DNA of 45,714 nt from Alteromonas sp. IB21 (GCF_016405965.1 NZ_JAEFCD010000001.1:1-45714), one strand, 5' to 3'. Positions 8,634 to 18,422 are shown, counted from the stretch's first letter. Translations and numbers: made by a program. The notes: generated from the letters alone by a model not told the origin.

Positions 8634-9776
8634 ATGGCTGAATCTAATACGTTATCTATAGTTTGTGAGCAATGCCATACCCAAGTGCACATACCTGCCC
8701 TAGCACACAGGCAACGGGCCGTGTGCCCCGTATGCAATCACACGTTGTTATCTCACCGTAATGGCGCTAGCGAAAACTTGCTAGCCTATACCACCAGCGC
8801 CCTTATTTTTTTACTGCTCTCACTGCCGTTTAACTTTCTCACGTTTAAAGCAAGTGGGCAAAAACACAGTATTGACTTACCGACCGGCATTACCGTACTT
8901 ATTGAACACGATTACTTATCGCTTGCCATTATCACTAGTTTAGCGACACTTCTTTTACCGGGTATGGTGTTAGCAGGAATGCTGCTACTATCTCTCGCTC
9001 ACGTTCAAAATCGCCGGCCGTTTTATTTACCTAGGTTGCTACAGTTAGTGAAAGCCCTATTGCCTTGGAGTATGGCTGAAATTTTTCTTGTCGGAACATT
9101 AGTTAGCCTCATCAAAATTACTGAGCTTGCAGATGTCTCTATAGGACTGTCATTTTATGCATTCATCGGTTTTTCAGCTTTCACAGCACTATGCATATCT
9201 CAGTTTGATGCCACCCGCTATGCAATGTGGCTTTCACAAGGCGTGCCACCACAGCCTAAGCCCTTATGTGAAGCACAGGCCAAGGTGAGCATTCAGCGCA
9301 CGTGGGCTCTATTGCTTACTGCCTGCATTTTATATATCCCTGCCAACCTGCTTCCAATTATGTATACTGAATTTTTTGGACAGGAAACACCTAATACGAT
9401 CATCGGTGGGGTCATCTCGCTGTGGGAGTCCGGCTCATACCCCGTTGCCATTATTATTCTAATAGCCAGTGTCATCGTACCTGTGGCAAAGATTATTATT
9501 CTTGCTTGGCTTAACTTTTCCGTTCAGCGAGAGAAAACCACATCGAAACAATTACGTATACGTTATTACCGCATCACCGAAGCTATAGGTCGCTGGTCGA
9601 TGATAGACGTTTTTGTTGTGGCAGTGCTGGTGTCTCTTATTCAAATGGGTAACACCATGTCTATTTATCCCGGCCAAGCGGCACTCGCCTTTTGTGCCGT
9701 AGTATTTGTAACAATGATAGCCGCGATGACGTTTGACTCTAGGCTAATTTGGCAGCAATGGAAGCAATTATCATGA
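8634..9776 (+). CDS. pqiA: PqiA-type inner-membrane protein of the MCE transport system
   Basis: This is the inner-membrane partner of an MCE (PqiB) tunnel, thought to move lipids between inner and outer membrane. It contains two PqiA repeats, each with several helices. A zinc-ribbon-like cysteine set is seen at the N terminus: CEQC then CPVC about 25 residues later. Conserved PqiA phrases include YIPANLLPIMYTEFFG, TIIGGVISLWESGSYPVA and IGRWSMIDVFVVAVL. The frame could open at 8487, but the ATG at 8634 gives a 380-residue protein starting MAESNTLSIVCEQC, just ahead of the first Cys pair as in the family; upstream codons look non-coding. Its stop overlaps the ATG of pqiB (ATGA, 9773-9776). 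Confidence 0.9.
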   Translation: MAESNTLSIVCEQCHTQVHIPALAHRQRAVCPVCNHTLLSHRNGASENLLAYTTSALIFLLLSLPFNFLTFKASGQKHSIDLPTGITVLIEHDYLSLAIITSLATLLLPGMVLAGMLLLSLAHVQNRRPFYLPRLLQLVKALLPWSMAEIFLVGTLVSLIKITELADVSIGLSFYAFIGFSAFTALCISQFDATRYAMWLSQGVPPQPKPLCEAQAKVSIQRTWALLLTACILYIPANLLPIMYTEFFGQETPNTIIGGVISLWESGSYPVAIIILIASVIVPVAKIIILAWLNFSVQREKTTSKQLRIRYYRITEAIGRWSMIDVFVVAVLVSLIQMGNTMSIYPGQAALAFCAVVFVTMIAAMTFDSRLIWQQWKQLS

Positions 9777-11425
9777 CCGCTAACGATCCGAATATAAACG
9801 AAGCAAAGGTGAAACCAACCTCGTCAGTCTCTCGCATTTGGATTATTCCTATTTTGGTTATCATTATTGGCGGCTGGATGGTGTATTACCAGTGGAAGAA
9901 TCAAGGCCCGCTTATAACGATTGAACTGCAATCTGCTACGGGAATTGAAATAAATAAAACGCCGATAAAAGTGCGTGATTTGGATATTGGTCAGGTAAAA
10001 AAGATAACGCTGAAACCTGACTTAAACGGTGTACTTGTGACGGCCAGAATTGATGCCAGTGCGGCTCATCTTCTCAACGAAAATGCGAAATTCTGGGTTG
10101 TTGCTCCACGTATTAGTTTTTCAGAAGTATCAGGGCTTAACACCCTATTATCTGGCAGTTACATTGCCATGTCGGCAAACGACAAAGGCAAAGAACAGCT
10201 AAAATTTACTGCGCTTGAGCGGCCGCCCGTAACCCCGCCAGGCACGCCTGGCCTTCACGTCATGCTAAAAAGTGACGACGAGTTTGCCTATAAACCCGGC
10301 GACCCCATCATTTATAAAGGCTTTAAGGTCGGCGAGTTTGAAGACGCGACCTTCAACATTGAAGAGCGTGTTGTGTATTACGATGCCTTTATTGAAGCGC
10401 CTTATCATAAGCTAATTACCAACACGACCCGCTTTTGGGACGTCAGTGGCGTAAAGCTGCTACTTGAATCTAACGGAGTGAGTGTAGAAACAGGAAGCTT
10501 AGAAACACTGCTTGCAAACGGGATTACATTTGGCATTCCAGAAGGCGTACCTACAGGCGAGCAGGTGTTGGATAACGCGTTCTTTACCATTTATGGAGAC
10601 AGCGCCTCTGCCTCAGACGCCCGTTATAAGGTGGCGGCCGAGTACTTGTTACTTATCGACGAAAGTGTTCGCGGTCTTACCGTAGGCGCACCTGTTGAAT
10701 ACCGTGGCATTGAAATTGGTAACGTCACAGCAATAAATTCTTTTCCAGCAGTTGAAGGAAACATTCTTGAGCGCGATTACCCCATTCCTGTTCTCATCAA
10801 TATTTATCCCGGAAAAGCACGACAGCCCGATACGGAAGAAGGCCTCAGCGCCATTAAGCAAACCATTAGAAATTGGCTTAACAGAGATCTTCGGGCTTCC
10901 TTACGCATGGGTAACATACTCACAGGTGGCTTGTATGTGGATTTACAACACGTTCCTGATGCGGGTAGCAGTGGCAAAATTGACGTAATCAATGGCTATG
11001 AAGTGATTCCAACCGTGAGCAATGAATTCACACAGCTAACGCAAAAAGCCGACGCAATACTCGACAAAATTAACCAGCTTCCACTCAAAGAAATGGTCGA
11101 AAACGTCCAGCTAGCGGTTGAAGACATGCGCCTTGCTGCTGAGTCTGTAGAGACGGCAAGTGATGATTTTGATGTTCTTATCGCTGATATTGATGCAAAA
11201 GCGCTAAACAGTAACCTTAACCAAGTACTTGTTAGCCTTGATGGACTACTCAAAAACTACAGTGAAGGTGGCTTCAACCAATCAGAGATTAAAGAGACGG
11301 TGGATACGCTCCAAGAAACGATGAGAACTATGCAGCCACTACTATTGAAACTTAATCAATCGCCTAGTAGCTTAATTTTCTCACAGGATAGCGAAGCAGA
11401 TGTTCAGCCTAAAGCTAAAAATTAG
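9773..11425 (+). CDS. pqiB: PqiB-type MCE protein (three MCE domains)
   Basis: This is a periplasm-spanning MCE protein anchored by one N-terminal helix (IWIIPILVIIIGGWMVYYQW). Three MCE (MlaD) domains can be read: one from GPLITIELQSATGIEINKTPIKVRDLDIGQV, one from GTPGLHVMLKSDDEFAYKPGDPIIYKGFKVGEF, and one from YLLLIDESVRGLTVGAPVEYRGIEIGNV. A long helical C-terminal region (about 400-510) should form the tunnel needle. At 550 residues it matches PqiB (about 546 in E. coli) rather than the seven-domain LetB (YebT). The frame also has TTG at 9749 and ATG at 9758; ATG at 9773 is preferred because of the ATGA overlap with pqiA, though the ribosome binding site is weak. Confidence 0.92.
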   Translation: MTANDPNINEAKVKPTSSVSRIWIIPILVIIIGGWMVYYQWKNQGPLITIELQSATGIEINKTPIKVRDLDIGQVKKITLKPDLNGVLVTARIDASAAHLLNENAKFWVVAPRISFSEVSGLNTLLSGSYIAMSANDKGKEQLKFTALERPPVTPPGTPGLHVMLKSDDEFAYKPGDPIIYKGFKVGEFEDATFNIEERVVYYDAFIEAPYHKLITNTTRFWDVSGVKLLLESNGVSVETGSLETLLANGITFGIPEGVPTGEQVLDNAFFTIYGDSASASDARYKVAAEYLLLIDESVRGLTVGAPVEYRGIEIGNVTAINSFPAVEGNILERDYPIPVLINIYPGKARQPDTEEGLSAIKQTIRNWLNRDLRASLRMGNILTGGLYVDLQHVPDAGSSGKIDVINGYEVIPTVSNEFTQLTQKADAILDKINQLPLKEMVENVQLAVEDMRLAAESVETASDDFDVLIADIDAKALNSNLNQVLVSLDGLLKNYSEGGFNQSEIKETVDTLQETMRTMQPLLLKLNQSPSSLIFSQDSEADVQPKAKN

Positions 11426-11620
11426 AGATGGGCGTTTTAGCAATTTTGAAACTTTCTACAACTTACTGGGCACGAAAAGTGTTTGAAAATCATACACAGT
11501 TACTGATTTTCGCGATACGCGCATATTTTATTTGCGCTATAGTCTAATGTAAAAGCGTGTGAATACAGTGTAAATTATTACAATTACATCCGCCCATCAA
11601 GGATGAAGGATTCAAATCGA

Positions 11621-12220
11621 ATGATAGAGCAGTTTATAACGGGCCTGGCAATTTTAAGAAACAAAGCTTTACAAATCAGCGCCTTAATAGTTTTATTTCT
11701 ATTAATGCAGGCATGCACTTCGGCGCCTACTTCACTTAACTATTATTTACTCCATTCAACCGATAGCATGCCCTTGACGCAAAGTGGTGCTAACCGGACC
11801 ATTGTTTTAGATAAAATTACCCTTCCTGATTATTTAAAGCATAGAGGGTTAGTGCATCAAACGAGTGACACTAATTTGCACATTTCAACTCGTCATTTGT
11901 GGGCTGAGCCAGTGGAAGAAGGGCTGACAAAAGTGCTTGCAAGCGCATTAGCCGATAATCAAATTTCACTCTATCGCGGGGACCAGTATCCCAATGAAGA
12001 GTCAATGCACATCACTTTACATATCAGCGATTTTATTAGTACCTACGAGGGCGAGGTTGTATTCTCTGGTCAATATACGATTAGTAGCGCAGCAGAAGAC
12101 GGTTCTATTCATTCCTTTAAATTTAGCGCGTCGCTAGAAAATGACGGATTTCCATCCAGTATTAAAGCCATGAGAAATACCATAATGCAATTGGCTCAAC
12201 ACGTTGAACAGAATTTTTAG
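11621..12220 (+). CDS. pqiC: PqiC-type outer-membrane lipoprotein
   Basis: This lipoprotein is expected in the outer membrane, where PqiC partners the PqiB needle. The N-terminal hydrophobic segment ends in a lipobox, LLMQAC, so the mature protein starts at that Cys. The body, with NYYLLHS, IVLDKITLPDYLKHRGLVHQ and HLWAEPVEEGLTKVLASALADN, is typical of the PqiC/ABC-auxiliary lipoprotein family. An ATG at 11603 is in frame, but GAAGGA at 11605-11610 sits 10 bases before the ATG at 11621, so the 199-residue form is chosen. Unlike E. coli pqiABC, a 195-base gap separates it from pqiB, so it may have its own promoter or a leader. Confidence 0.85.
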   Translation: MIEQFITGLAILRNKALQISALIVLFLLMQACTSAPTSLNYYLLHSTDSMPLTQSGANRTIVLDKITLPDYLKHRGLVHQTSDTNLHISTRHLWAEPVEEGLTKVLASALADNQISLYRGDQYPNEESMHITLHISDFISTYEGEVVFSGQYTISSAAEDGSIHSFKFSASLENDGFPSSIKAMRNTIMQLAQHVEQNF

Positions 12221-12246
12221 ATCCCTACATTTTAGACCCTACAGTT

Positions 12247-13374
12247 ATGTTTAGTGCTTTAAAGCAATATGTATTTAGCGGCGTAAGTCGTCACTACAAA
12301 GACGAAACCAATAGACGGATCATGGTTGTCAACTTGTTCGCAGCTGTGGGAATGTCTATTACTTTTCTGCTTGGTTGTCGCGCTTTCTTTGCGGCGGAAT
12401 ATCCGCTTTCAACCACCCTGTTCACTGCCAGCGTTGTATTCGCCATATCCCAGCGATTACAGGTACGTGTTGCGACGGCACGTGCGCGCACTGCGTCCAT
12501 AACCTTGTTAATTATCTGCCTAATGGTGCTCACGTTACTGTTACTCATAACGGGTGGCAAAGATAATACCGGGCCTTTATGGATATACCTGGTACCTCCT
12601 GTCACTATGTTTTTCGCAGGGTTCATCCGTGGATTACTTTCACTTATCGCATTTACGCTAGTGAGCGCGCTACTCTTGTTCGGCTTTGACGAAGCAATAC
12701 TGTTCACGCAATATACCTATGCGTTTAAAACGCGTTTGCTCTATTCGTTTATGACGGTCTCCTTTTTATCTGCTTTTTACGAATACAGCCGTCAAAAAAG
12801 CTACGATACTGCGCTATATTTAAGCGAGCAGTTTGAGCGCCAGGCAAAGCACGATCACCTTACTCAGTTATTAAACAGACGCGGTGCACAGCAGTGTCTC
12901 GAACGCGAGTATGCCAGAATTGTGCGTAACAAAAGTAAGTTTTCAATCGCCATCGCCGATATTGACCGTTTTAAAAGTATTAATGACTCGTTGGGTCACG
13001 AACAGGGCGATGAGGTACTGGTGCAGATATCCAACGTGTTCACCTCTCGCCTTCGCGCGCAAGACATTATTGCTCGGTGGGGCGGTGAAGAATTTATGTT
13101 TATCTTTAATGATACTGATGAGACGGGTGCGGTCGAGGCGCTTGACCAAATTAGAGAAACATTAAATCAAGCGCCCCTCAATATTAACGGTCATGAATTT
13201 TATGTAACAAGTAGCTTTGGCGTAAGTGAAGTGACGCCGGATATCGATATATCCTATGCTATTAGACGTGCTGACAAAGCGCTATACCATGCAAAGGATA
13301 ATGGTAGAGACCAGGTTTGTGCCATTTCGACTATTAGCCCACCTCCCCATTCTGAGCATCGGACTTCGTCTTAA
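12247..13374 (+). CDS. Membrane diguanylate cyclase (GGEEF)
   Basis: This 375-residue enzyme is predicted to make cyclic di-GMP from two GTP. Residues 20-190 hold about six hydrophobic segments with no large periplasmic domain, so the input is probably membrane- or lipid-linked. The C-terminal GGDEF domain (about 200-365) includes DHLTQLLNRRGA, DIDRFKSINDSLGHEQGD and the active-site GGEEF at 279-283. RAQD just five residues before the active site is an RxxD inhibitory site, so product feedback inhibition is expected. The gene starts 26 bases after the pqiC stop on the same strand with no terminator between, so co-transcription with pqiC is likely. The ribosome binding site is weak. Confidence 0.93.
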   Translation: MFSALKQYVFSGVSRHYKDETNRRIMVVNLFAAVGMSITFLLGCRAFFAAEYPLSTTLFTASVVFAISQRLQVRVATARARTASITLLIICLMVLTLLLLITGGKDNTGPLWIYLVPPVTMFFAGFIRGLLSLIAFTLVSALLLFGFDEAILFTQYTYAFKTRLLYSFMTVSFLSAFYEYSRQKSYDTALYLSEQFERQAKHDHLTQLLNRRGAQQCLEREYARIVRNKSKFSIAIADIDRFKSINDSLGHEQGDEVLVQISNVFTSRLRAQDIIARWGGEEFMFIFNDTDETGAVEALDQIRETLNQAPLNINGHEFYVTSSFGVSEVTPDIDISYAIRRADKALYHAKDNGRDQVCAISTISPPPHSEHRTSS

Positions 13375-13495
13375 CGCTTCACCTCATTTAATCTTTACAC
13401 TAACTTGACTTACGTTTCGTTACATTTGCGCTGTATTCATGAAACACTTTAGCGATACACTATAAGAAGTATTCGCTTTAAAAGTAGACTTAGCT

Positions 13496-14644
13496 ATGAA
13501 ATGGATGAAAGTTGCATTGCCTATTGGTGTTTTATTAGTTGGCTATATGGGTATGAAAGGCATCGAAGCCTCAGCGACTGACTCTGCTATCACAGAGGAG
13601 GTAGACACCCGCCCCACTGTAACCATTGAGACTTTATCGCCAGAAAATGTGCATGTTCAGTTAACATCCTATGGTGAGATAACGCCGCTTGAAACCACCA
13701 ACCTTGCAGCTCAAGTATCAGGTGAAGTTCAGCGATGGAACCCCAAGTTCGTGAGCGGCGGATTGGTGAGACGCGGCGAAACACTTTTTGAAATAGAAGC
13801 AGATGCCTATGAAGCTGCGCTTTTGATGGCCGAAGCCAATCTTGCTAGCGCGCAGGCCCAGTTAATTCAAGAGCAAGCGCAAGCCGACGTAGCAGCGAAG
13901 GAAGCGAAAACGATGCCCAATGCGCGGGTTACTGATCTTTACCTTCGCAAACCTCAAGTAATGAGCGCAAAGGCAGCGCTTAAATCCGCAGAAGCGCAAC
14001 TTAAAATCGCTAAGCGCGACCTTGAAAATTGTAAGGTGAAAGCGCCGTATGATGCGTTAGTGGTAAGTAGAAATATCAGTACCGGCGACTACGTAACGCA
14101 GGGTACACCCGTCGCGGTTATCAACAATATTGAGTACGCAGAAGTCACCTTCCCAATAGCTGGCTTCGACCGCGTTTTCTTAGCTGATAATACCGTAGGC
14201 AGCGAAATCGTTATTGAAGTAGACGATATTCAAGGAGCTACTGTTAAGGGCACAATTCACAGAGATACGGGTGTGGTAGACAGTACGACCCGTATGAGTT
14301 ATTTCGTGGCTCGTATTGAGGATCCATACGCAATTAACTCATCAAAACCCATCATAAAGTTTGGCTCATACAGCACGATTGCATTCGAAGGCAAGACGCT
14401 TAGTGATGTATACCGTGTACCTCAAGAGCTCATAACAAATCGCTTACTTTGGACGCTTGATGATGAAGACAGACTTAAATCACAAAAAGTAAAGGTTGTT
14501 CGGGAAGAGAACGGTGACTTTCTTATTCAGGGTGATTTTAACGCGAGTAAAGTCGTCATGAGTCTCCCCGAGTACCCACAGAACGGAATGCCGGTGAAGG
14601 TGATCGAGACCACTGACGAACTTGTGACGGCTAAGGCAAACTAA
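13496..14644 (+). CDS. RND efflux periplasmic adaptor (system 1)
   Basis: This 382-residue membrane-fusion protein would bridge an RND pump and an outer-membrane channel. It has an N-terminal anchor helix (VALPIGVLLVGYMGMKGI), no lipobox, a lipoyl/barrel-sandwich half (ETTNLAAQVSGEVQRWNPKF and CKVKAPYDALVVSRNISTGDYV), an alpha-hairpin between them rich in A, E, Q, and a beta-barrel region. Its stop TAA at 14642-14644 lies in the ribosome binding site of the pump gene, so the two form an operon. No TolC-like gene is adjacent; a channel encoded elsewhere would have to be used. Substrate unknown. The 121-base gap upstream includes TTGACT at 13405-13410 but no well-placed -10. Confidence 0.93.
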   Translation: MKWMKVALPIGVLLVGYMGMKGIEASATDSAITEEVDTRPTVTIETLSPENVHVQLTSYGEITPLETTNLAAQVSGEVQRWNPKFVSGGLVRRGETLFEIEADAYEAALLMAEANLASAQAQLIQEQAQADVAAKEAKTMPNARVTDLYLRKPQVMSAKAALKSAEAQLKIAKRDLENCKVKAPYDALVVSRNISTGDYVTQGTPVAVINNIEYAEVTFPIAGFDRVFLADNTVGSEIVIEVDDIQGATVKGTIHRDTGVVDSTTRMSYFVARIEDPYAINSSKPIIKFGSYSTIAFEGKTLSDVYRVPQELITNRLLWTLDDEDRLKSQKVKVVREENGDFLIQGDFNASKVVMSLPEYPQNGMPVKVIETTDELVTAKAN

Positions 14645-14653
14645 GGAGCTGTC

Positions 14654-17600
14654 ATGGAAAATCACAATAACACACAAAGCGGGATCATAGCCTGGTTTGC
14701 GAGAAACTCCGTCGCCGCCAACTTACTCATGTTCTTCATCATAGTAATGGGTATTGCCAGCTACTTTACTATTCAGCGTCAGATGTTTCCCAACATCGAA
14801 ATTAACTACATTACCGTTGAAGCAAACTATCCTGGCGCCTCTCCTCAAGAGATTGAAGAAAGTATTTTCATTAAAGTCGAGGAAGCAGTTAAAGATATCA
14901 CCGAGATCAAACGAACCGTATCAAGAGCATTTCGCGGTGGCGGTGCGGTTACCTTGGAAATAGATACCAAAGCTGAACTTACCGATGTACTGGATAAGGT
15001 AAAACTGCGCGTGGACAGTATTGCCACCTTCCCTGCTGGGATGGAGCCTGTGAATGTGTCGCAAGTAGAGTTTCAACAGCAAGTTATTGAAATGCCTCTT
15101 GTAGGTGATTTACCGCTGTCTGAACTGAAGGTGCTGGCAAAAGAAGTCGAAGATGAACTGTTACAGCTAGGTTCTATTTCCTTGGTTGAAGCCAATACAC
15201 CGGATGATGAAATTGCCATAGAAATTAAACCGGATACGCTCAGAAAATATGGGCTAACAATTAGCGATGTCACTCAGGCGATTAACAGCTACTCAGCGAA
15301 CATTTCTGCGGGTCAACTCAGAACTAATGCCGGCATCGTATCGGTGCGTGTTGAAAACCAATATTACAGCGGCGACGAGTTTAAACAAATCCCCATAAAG
15401 ATTGGCGCAGGCGGTGCGAAGGTCACGCTCGGTGATGTTGCTTATATCAACGACGGTTTTGTTGAGGGAGAACGCTACTTCAAATACAACGGCATGAACG
15501 CCATTTACATTGCGGTAAAGGCAACGAAAACACAAAATACTATTCCCGTTGCAGAAACCGTTAAAACCTACATTAAACAAAAAAACGAAAACCTTCCTCA
15601 GGGTGTCAGTTTAGAAGTTTTGGTAGATATGACCTATTACCTTAACCAGCGTTTGGACATGATGCTGTCAAACCTCGTTCAAGGCTCTATTCTCGTAGCG
15701 CTTATGCTTACCCTTTTCCTTCGCTTTAGGTTGGCTGTGTGGGTGATGGTAGGGCTGCCAGTGTGCTTTCTTGGCGCAATGATGTTAATGCCTATCTTCG
15801 GTGTAAGTATTAATATTCTGTCGCTATTTGCTTTCATTATGGTGCTGGGTATTGTCGTTGATGATGCCATTGTTATTGGGGAAAGTGCCTACACTGAAAT
15901 TGAGAGTAAAGGTGGTGGTATCGACAATGTTGTTCGGGGCGCGAAACGCGTGGCAACGCCCGCTACCTTCGGTGTTTTAACAACAATTGCTGTATTTGCT
16001 CCGTTTACATTAAGCAGTGGTCCAGAAGGCGCATTTTTCTATAACATTGCCGTCGTTGTTATTCTTTGTCTGGCGTTCAGCTTAATAGAATCTAAGCTAA
16101 TTTTGCCCGCCCACCTTGCCCATACAAAGTTTTCGCCAGTTAAACAGGATAGTTGGCGAGCCCGCTTCAATAAAGGTTTCTTTGCATTTGTAAATGGCCC
16201 TTACAAGCGCACCGTTATCAAAGCCATTGAGTGGCGCTGGGCAGTATTAATGATGTTTATCGCAATGTTAATGCTAAGCATGGGGCTGATTGCTGCTAAT
16301 TACGTTCGCATGGTTCCAAACCCCAAAGTACCTCACGACTTTCCTAGCGTAAAAATAGAAATGAATGAGAACGTATCTGACTTGGCAACCATCAATGCAC
16401 TTAAAATTGTAGAGCAAACTATACTGGATGTTGAAGAGCGAATTATTGATGAGTTTGGTCAAGGCATGATCAGAGATAGACTCGCCTTTAACGAAGATAG
16501 AACCGAAGGTCGAATTTTAGCGCCTCTGGTAAACGAAGAAGATCGTCCCATCGATACTTTCGAGCTTGCCCGTCGCTGGCGCGAAGCTATTCCTGAAATT
16601 AGCGGGATGAAGTCTTTTACCGTCGTTGACGATGTAAACGGTGACGGCGATGACGGAGAGTTTGGTTATTTGCTGTTTGGCCCTGATATCGACACATTAA
16701 ATGCTGCAGGTCTCAAGTTCATCGAAATGCTGCAACAGCAAGATGGGTTGTTTGATGTAAGTTCTACTATCGACCCACCAAGTAAAGAAGTGCAGATGAC
16801 GCTACTTCCTGTTGCTTATGATTTAGGCCTCACCCTTTCTAATATTGCATCACAAGTCGGTGCTGGGTTCTATGGCGGTGAAGCACAGCGCGTTATTCGA
16901 AACGGCGAAGAAGTAAGAGTCATGGTTCGCTATCCAGAATTAACCCGCGAACGTTTCGCTGATTTGAAGTACTCATTGATCACAACGCCAGGCGGACAAG
17001 AGGTTATGCTGGGCGACGTGGTAGCGTTAGAGGAAAAACCTGGGATCAGCTACATTCGCCGCGAGGGCGGATACCGCAGCGTTTATATTTGGGGCAACAT
17101 CGATGAAGAAAAAGTTGAGCCTAATGAAATAGTTGAAGAAATTAAGGACAAACTTCTTCCTCAGCTTAAAGAGTTATTTCCATCGGTAATGACAGAACTT
17201 GGTGGTGATATTGAAGAGCAGCAAGCGCAGCAAAATGAGCAGATACTGTTTTTCTTAGCCGCTATGATCATGGTGTATATATTATTAGCGGTGCCTTTAA
17301 AAAGTTATGGCCAGCCGCTCATTATCATGTCGGTAATACCCTTTAGCTTTACTGGTGCAGTTTTTGGTCACTTTGTTTTGGGCTTAGACCTATCTATGAT
17401 GTCTAACTTCGGCCTGATTGCCGCAGCAGGGGTTGTAATCAATGACTCGCTAGTAATGACTGACTTTGTGAATCAGCGCCGCGCGCAAGGCTATAGCGTA
17501 AGAGAAGCGGTTACAGAGGCAGGTACCGCCCGTTTTAGAGCGATTACACTTACCTCTATCACCACGTTCGTTGGGGTATTGCCAATCATGTTTGAGACCA

Positions 17601-17824
17601 GCTTGCAGGCCGCGTTTGTTGTTCCTATGGCTGCGGCATTGGGTTTTGCCGTTCTGTATGCCACGTTGGTTACGCTAATTTTGGTGCCTTGCTTATACCT
17701 GATTCTGCTAGATTTACATGTTCCATATACGTTTATTAAAAGCAAAATTGTGCGCAAGAGGAAGTCTGATGGCAGCGACAATACTGTCTCCCCCCCGCCT
17801 CAGCCAAGTAGTTCAATTGACTAG
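14654..17824 (+). CDS. RND efflux pump, inner-membrane permease (system 1)
   Basis: This is a 1056-residue RND transporter expected to form a trimer driven by the proton gradient. The usual topology is visible: one helix, a large periplasmic loop (about 40-335), five to six helices, a second loop (about 560-870), and a final helix bundle. TM4 keeps the paired aspartates D403-D404 in GIVVDDAIVIGES. In TM10 the position of the AcrB proton-relay Lys is in GVVINDSLVMTDF (N930-D931), so the lysine is absent; this is seen in a divergent branch of the superfamily. The start ATG follows TAAGGAG. The C-terminal tail is hydrophilic and proline/serine rich. Substrates cannot be read from sequence. Confidence 0.93.
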   Translation: MENHNNTQSGIIAWFARNSVAANLLMFFIIVMGIASYFTIQRQMFPNIEINYITVEANYPGASPQEIEESIFIKVEEAVKDITEIKRTVSRAFRGGGAVTLEIDTKAELTDVLDKVKLRVDSIATFPAGMEPVNVSQVEFQQQVIEMPLVGDLPLSELKVLAKEVEDELLQLGSISLVEANTPDDEIAIEIKPDTLRKYGLTISDVTQAINSYSANISAGQLRTNAGIVSVRVENQYYSGDEFKQIPIKIGAGGAKVTLGDVAYINDGFVEGERYFKYNGMNAIYIAVKATKTQNTIPVAETVKTYIKQKNENLPQGVSLEVLVDMTYYLNQRLDMMLSNLVQGSILVALMLTLFLRFRLAVWVMVGLPVCFLGAMMLMPIFGVSINILSLFAFIMVLGIVVDDAIVIGESAYTEIESKGGGIDNVVRGAKRVATPATFGVLTTIAVFAPFTLSSGPEGAFFYNIAVVVILCLAFSLIESKLILPAHLAHTKFSPVKQDSWRARFNKGFFAFVNGPYKRTVIKAIEWRWAVLMMFIAMLMLSMGLIAANYVRMVPNPKVPHDFPSVKIEMNENVSDLATINALKIVEQTILDVEERIIDEFGQGMIRDRLAFNEDRTEGRILAPLVNEEDRPIDTFELARRWREAIPEISGMKSFTVVDDVNGDGDDGEFGYLLFGPDIDTLNAAGLKFIEMLQQQDGLFDVSSTIDPPSKEVQMTLLPVAYDLGLTLSNIASQVGAGFYGGEAQRVIRNGEEVRVMVRYPELTRERFADLKYSLITTPGGQEVMLGDVVALEEKPGISYIRREGGYRSVYIWGNIDEEKVEPNEIVEEIKDKLLPQLKELFPSVMTELGGDIEEQQAQQNEQILFFLAAMIMVYILLAVPLKSYGQPLIIMSVIPFSFTGAVFGHFVLGLDLSMMSNFGLIAAAGVVINDSLVMTDFVNQRRAQGYSVREAVTEAGTARFRAITLTSITTFVGVLPIMFETSLQAAFVVPMAAALGFAVLYATLVTLILVPCLYLILLDLHVPYTFIKSKIVRKRKSDGSDNTVSPPPQPSSSID

Positions 17825-17861
17825 CCTTTTTGGCTGATGATATAAACGAGTACTGTTACGT

Positions 17862-17890
17862 AAAAATGAGCCTTTGAAGGCTCATTTTTT
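17862..17890 (+). terminator. Rho-independent terminator after RND system 1
   Basis: A 12-base-pair perfect stem, 17862-17873 with 17878-17889 (arms AAAAATGAGCCT and AGGCTCATTTTT), closes a TTGA tetraloop and ends in a T-run. It separates the pump operon from the acetyltransferase gene starting 23 bases later. Confidence 0.9.
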
Positions 17891-17913
17891 TCATGTATTG
17901 AAAGGAAAATACA

Positions 17914-18402
17914 ATGAGCAATTCCATTTCTATAAGACCTGCAACGCCCAACGACATATCGCAAATTCGCCAATTTATTCTAGAACTCGCTATTTATGAA
18001 AAAGCCGAACACGAAGTAGAAGCCTCGGAAGAAGCACTGCTAAAAACATTATTCGGTGAAGGTGCCACCGCTCACTGTGTAATTTGTGAAAACAACGATG
18101 CCCCTATTGGCTTCGCCGTATATTTCTTTAACTACTCTACATGGCAAGGGCGAAACGGGCTTTATCTTGAAGACTTGTACGTATCGCCTACCTCTCGAGG
18201 CCTCGGCGCGGGAAAATTACTGCTTCAGCATTTGGCTAAAATAGCAGTGGAAAACGATTGCGGTCGATTTGAGTGGAGCGTTTTAGATTGGAACAAGCCT
18301 GCAATCGATTTCTATGAGTCGCTTGGCGCGAAACCCAAAAGTGAGTGGCTAGGCTATCGCATGGATGGACAGACACTTATCGACTTTGCCAAACAAGGTT
18401 AA
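17914..18402 (+). CDS. GNAT acetyltransferase, SSAT-like (diamine/thialysine type)
   Basis: This 162-residue acetyl-CoA-dependent N-acetyltransferase resembles spermidine/spermine acetyltransferase-like proteins (SAT1/SAT2 type). The family signature is unusually clear: YFFNYSTWQGRNGLYLEDLY, then the acetyl-CoA loop VSPTSRGLGAGKLLLQHL, then FEWSVLDWNKPAIDFYESLGA with the conserved aromatic residues. An acidic region (EKAEHEVEASEEA) near residue 35 is also typical. The probable substrates are polyamines or small amines such as thialysine; the sequence does not decide which. ATG at 17914 follows GAAAGGAAA. It is separated from the efflux operon by a terminator, so it probably has its own promoter inside that short gap or relies on read-through. 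Confidence 0.88.
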   Translation: MSNSISIRPATPNDISQIRQFILELAIYEKAEHEVEASEEALLKTLFGEGATAHCVICENNDAPIGFAVYFFNYSTWQGRNGLYLEDLYVSPTSRGLGAGKLLLQHLAKIAVENDCGRFEWSVLDWNKPAIDFYESLGAKPKSEWLGYRMDGQTLIDFAKQG

Positions 18403-18422
18403 CATTGCCAATACAATAATTA

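Noticed and set aside
12294..12707. A 137-codon antisense frame inside the first diguanylate cyclase gene
   Set aside because: Shadow of a strongly supported GGDEF gene; no independent start signals.
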